A model generated the notes under the pieces. The model searched no databases and had not been told where the DNA came from. It worked only from the letters and a program-made list of their open reading frames with translations. DNA of 15,698 bases from Dehalococcoidales bacterium (GTDB lineage Bacteria > Chloroflexota > Dehalococcoidia > Dehalococcoidales > Fen-1064): assembly GCA_016929875.1 (NCBI GenBank), contig JAFGHZ010000034.1:1-15698 (forward strand). Reading direction: 5' to 3'. Below are positions 14,819 through 15,698 of the stretch, one piece after another (position 1 is the first letter of the stretch; the number at the start of each line of letters is the position of its first letter). Position numbers and translations under genes: made by a program.

Positions 14819-14860
14819 AGGCGGGGAATCCAGCATAATGTCATCCCGATGCAAATCGGG
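14804..14860. repeat. Composite palindromic repeat, second copy
   Basis: ATTCCCCGC (14808-14816) pairs with GCGGGGAAT (14821-14829) around GCAG. After 8 bases comes the CCCGAT/ATCGGG hairpin (14845-14860), identical over 22 bases to 7750-7771. The order and the hairpin loops match the copy at 7714-7771, while the spacer differs in length and sequence. No T-run follows, so a terminator role for the operon is not evident. Confidence 0.8.
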
Positions 14861-14899
14861 ATCTAGCACCGCAGTGTCGTTACCGCTTTAAGCCTAGAT

Positions 14900-14929
14900 T
14901 TGCACCACTAACAATTTCTGGGTTAAAAT
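14900..14929 (+). promoter_or_regulatory. Possible promoter of the HNH gene
   Basis: TTGCAC (14900-14905), an 18-base spacer and TAAAAT (14924-14929) lie about 30 bases before the HNH start. The -10 is good and the -35 weak (3 of 6). Confidence 0.4.
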
Positions 14930-14959
14930 AGGCTGATTCGACTGGAGCGAGAAGCCAAA

Positions 14960-15469
14960 ATGCTTAACCATCCTGTCCTGGTACTTAATCAGAACTACGA
15001 GCCGTTGAATATCTGTCATCTTCGCCGCGCACTTGTCTTGATTTACCAGAGTAGGGCCGAGATGCTGGAAAACGGCTATGGCTTTGTGCATACCGTCAGA
15101 CGGGACGTTCCCATCCCGTCCGTCATCCGCCTCCCCTATCTCGTCAAACGCCCCTTCCACGTTGCCAGGAAACTGAGCCGCGCCGAAATTTTCAACCGCG
15201 ACCAGTACACCTGCCAGTATTGCGGCAAGCAGACCCGCCAGTTGACGCTCGACCATGTTGTTCCGCGCTACCGCGGCGGACAACATACCTGGGAAAATGT
15301 GGTCAGTGCCTGCGCTTCCTGTAATCGGCACAAAGCCGGCAGGACGCCCGAAGAAGCCAATATGAAGCTGCACAAAACCCCGGCACCGCCGCACGCCAGC
15401 CGCTATTCTTACATTCCTAGCCAGTATCTGAAATCACGCCGCGAGTGGGAGAGATATTTCCCTCACTGA
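14960..15469 (+). CDS. HNH endonuclease-domain protein
   Basis: A 169-residue cytoplasmic protein with a C-terminal HNH nuclease domain. The domain (about 80-135) reads CQYCGK (Cys85, Cys88), LTLDHVVPRYRGG (Asp98, His99), Asn113 in HTWENVVSACASC (Cys118, Cys121), and His124 in CNRHKAGRTPEEA. This is a complete beta-beta-alpha metal site with a structural CxxC...CxxC zinc site. The N-terminal 75 residues (VLVLNQNYEPLNICHLRRALVLIY) belong to a widespread family of stand-alone HNH proteins found in Chloroflexota, Actinobacteria and Cyanobacteria. Its biological role is not established, though DNA repair or processing is plausible. No methyltransferase or intron lies nearby, so it does not look like a restriction or homing enzyme. 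GGAG lies twelve bases before the ATG. Confidence 0.92.
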   Translation: MLNHPVLVLNQNYEPLNICHLRRALVLIYQSRAEMLENGYGFVHTVRRDVPIPSVIRLPYLVKRPFHVARKLSRAEIFNRDQYTCQYCGKQTRQLTLDHVVPRYRGGQHTWENVVSACASCNRHKAGRTPEEANMKLHKTPAPPHASRYSYIPSQYLKSRREWERYFPH

Positions 15470-15482
15470 ACCTACCGCTAAC

Positions 15483-15698
15483 CTATCCCTCCATGAAATA
15501 AAGTACCGCCAACGCCGCACCATACAGGATAGCGATAAAGGCGGTATCTATACCCACCCAGCTTTTCATCCACAATCTCGGTCGGAAGATAATGCCGATA
15601 ATCACGACACTGCTCATCATCAGCGCAAATAGTGCTGTCATGACGTGTCCTGAACTGACATATTGCAGTATCGGCCCCTTCTTAAAAACCAGGTCGTC
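15483..15698 (-). CDS. Membrane protein, C-terminal 71 residues; possibly a sodium/calcium-type exchanger (runs off window)
   Basis: A minus-strand frame is open from the right edge to TAG at 15485-15483. It reads DDLVFKKGPILQYVSSGHV, then a membrane helix MTALFALMMSSVVIIGIIF (20-38), a short basic loop RPRLWMKSW (39-47), and a second helix (about 50-68) ending LYFMEG. The pattern of an extramembrane GPILQYVS stretch followed by a helix and FRPR resembles the C-terminus of bacterial calcium/cation antiporters, but this is recalled similarity on a short fragment. The start lies outside the window. It converges on the HNH gene with 13 bases between stop codons. Confidence 0.6.
   Translation of the reverse strand, partial: DDLVFKKGPILQYVSSGHVMTALFALMMSSVVIIGIIFRPRLWMKSWVGIDTAFIAILYGAALAVLYFMEG

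Noticed and set aside
14960..15469. HNH protein as part of a restriction, intron or phage system
   Set aside because: It is a widespread stand-alone HNH family, with no methyltransferase, terminase, intron or intein signature beside it.

Overview
This window looks like a chromosomal segment of a bacterium from the Chloroflexota, most probably a Dehalococcoidia-like lineage. The basis is moderate GC, frequent TTG and GTG starts with good ribosome binding sites, the gene set (dnaB followed by a DnaD-domain protein and a DnaC/IstB-type loader, plus a small HNH protein), and GTCATTCCC-type palindromic repeats between genes. The taxonomic call is inference from gene style and recalled homologues, not from a search. 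No rRNA, tRNA, CRISPR array, integrase, transposase or phage gene was seen.

Left part (1-6300). A type-B carboxylesterase C-terminus runs in from the left edge and is followed by a second alpha/beta hydrolase. Facing them on the minus strand is an operon of a MarR regulator (6123-5614) and two half-transporter ABC genes (5567-3345 and 3348-1408). The ABC pair reads as an asymmetric heterodimeric exporter. The 740-residue subunit has Asp and Gln where the catalytic Glu and switch His normally stand, and the 646-residue subunit has a degenerate signature motif, so the two defects fall in the same ATP site. The MarR gene has a textbook promoter with a palindrome lying across its spacer and -10, which suggests autorepression.

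Middle (6300-8510). proA (glutamate-5-semialdehyde dehydrogenase) has its own promoter and a clear intrinsic terminator. It converges on rph (RNase PH). The gaps between genes hold palindromic repeats.

Right part (8775-15698). Six codirectional, tightly packed genes appear to form one operon: plsX, trxB, rplI, dnaB, a DnaD-domain gene and a DnaC-like loader gene. This links phospholipid precursor synthesis, thioredoxin reduction, ribosomal protein L9 and the replication primosome. The last three genes make a helicase-plus-loading set: DnaB and DnaD overlap by 4 bp, and DnaD and the loader by 83 bp. The loader is the most unusual item, a single polypeptide with a zinc-finger-like N-terminus and two tandem AAA+ ATPase modules that are about 57% identical over their best-matching 84 residues. 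After a repeat-rich spacer come an HNH-domain gene and, on the opposite strand, the C-terminal end of a membrane protein that resembles a sodium/calcium-type exchanger and runs off the right edge.

No gene-free stretch exceeds 300 bases. The longest (8510-8774, 14712-14959, 7572-7777) hold promoters, one terminator and the palindromic repeats.
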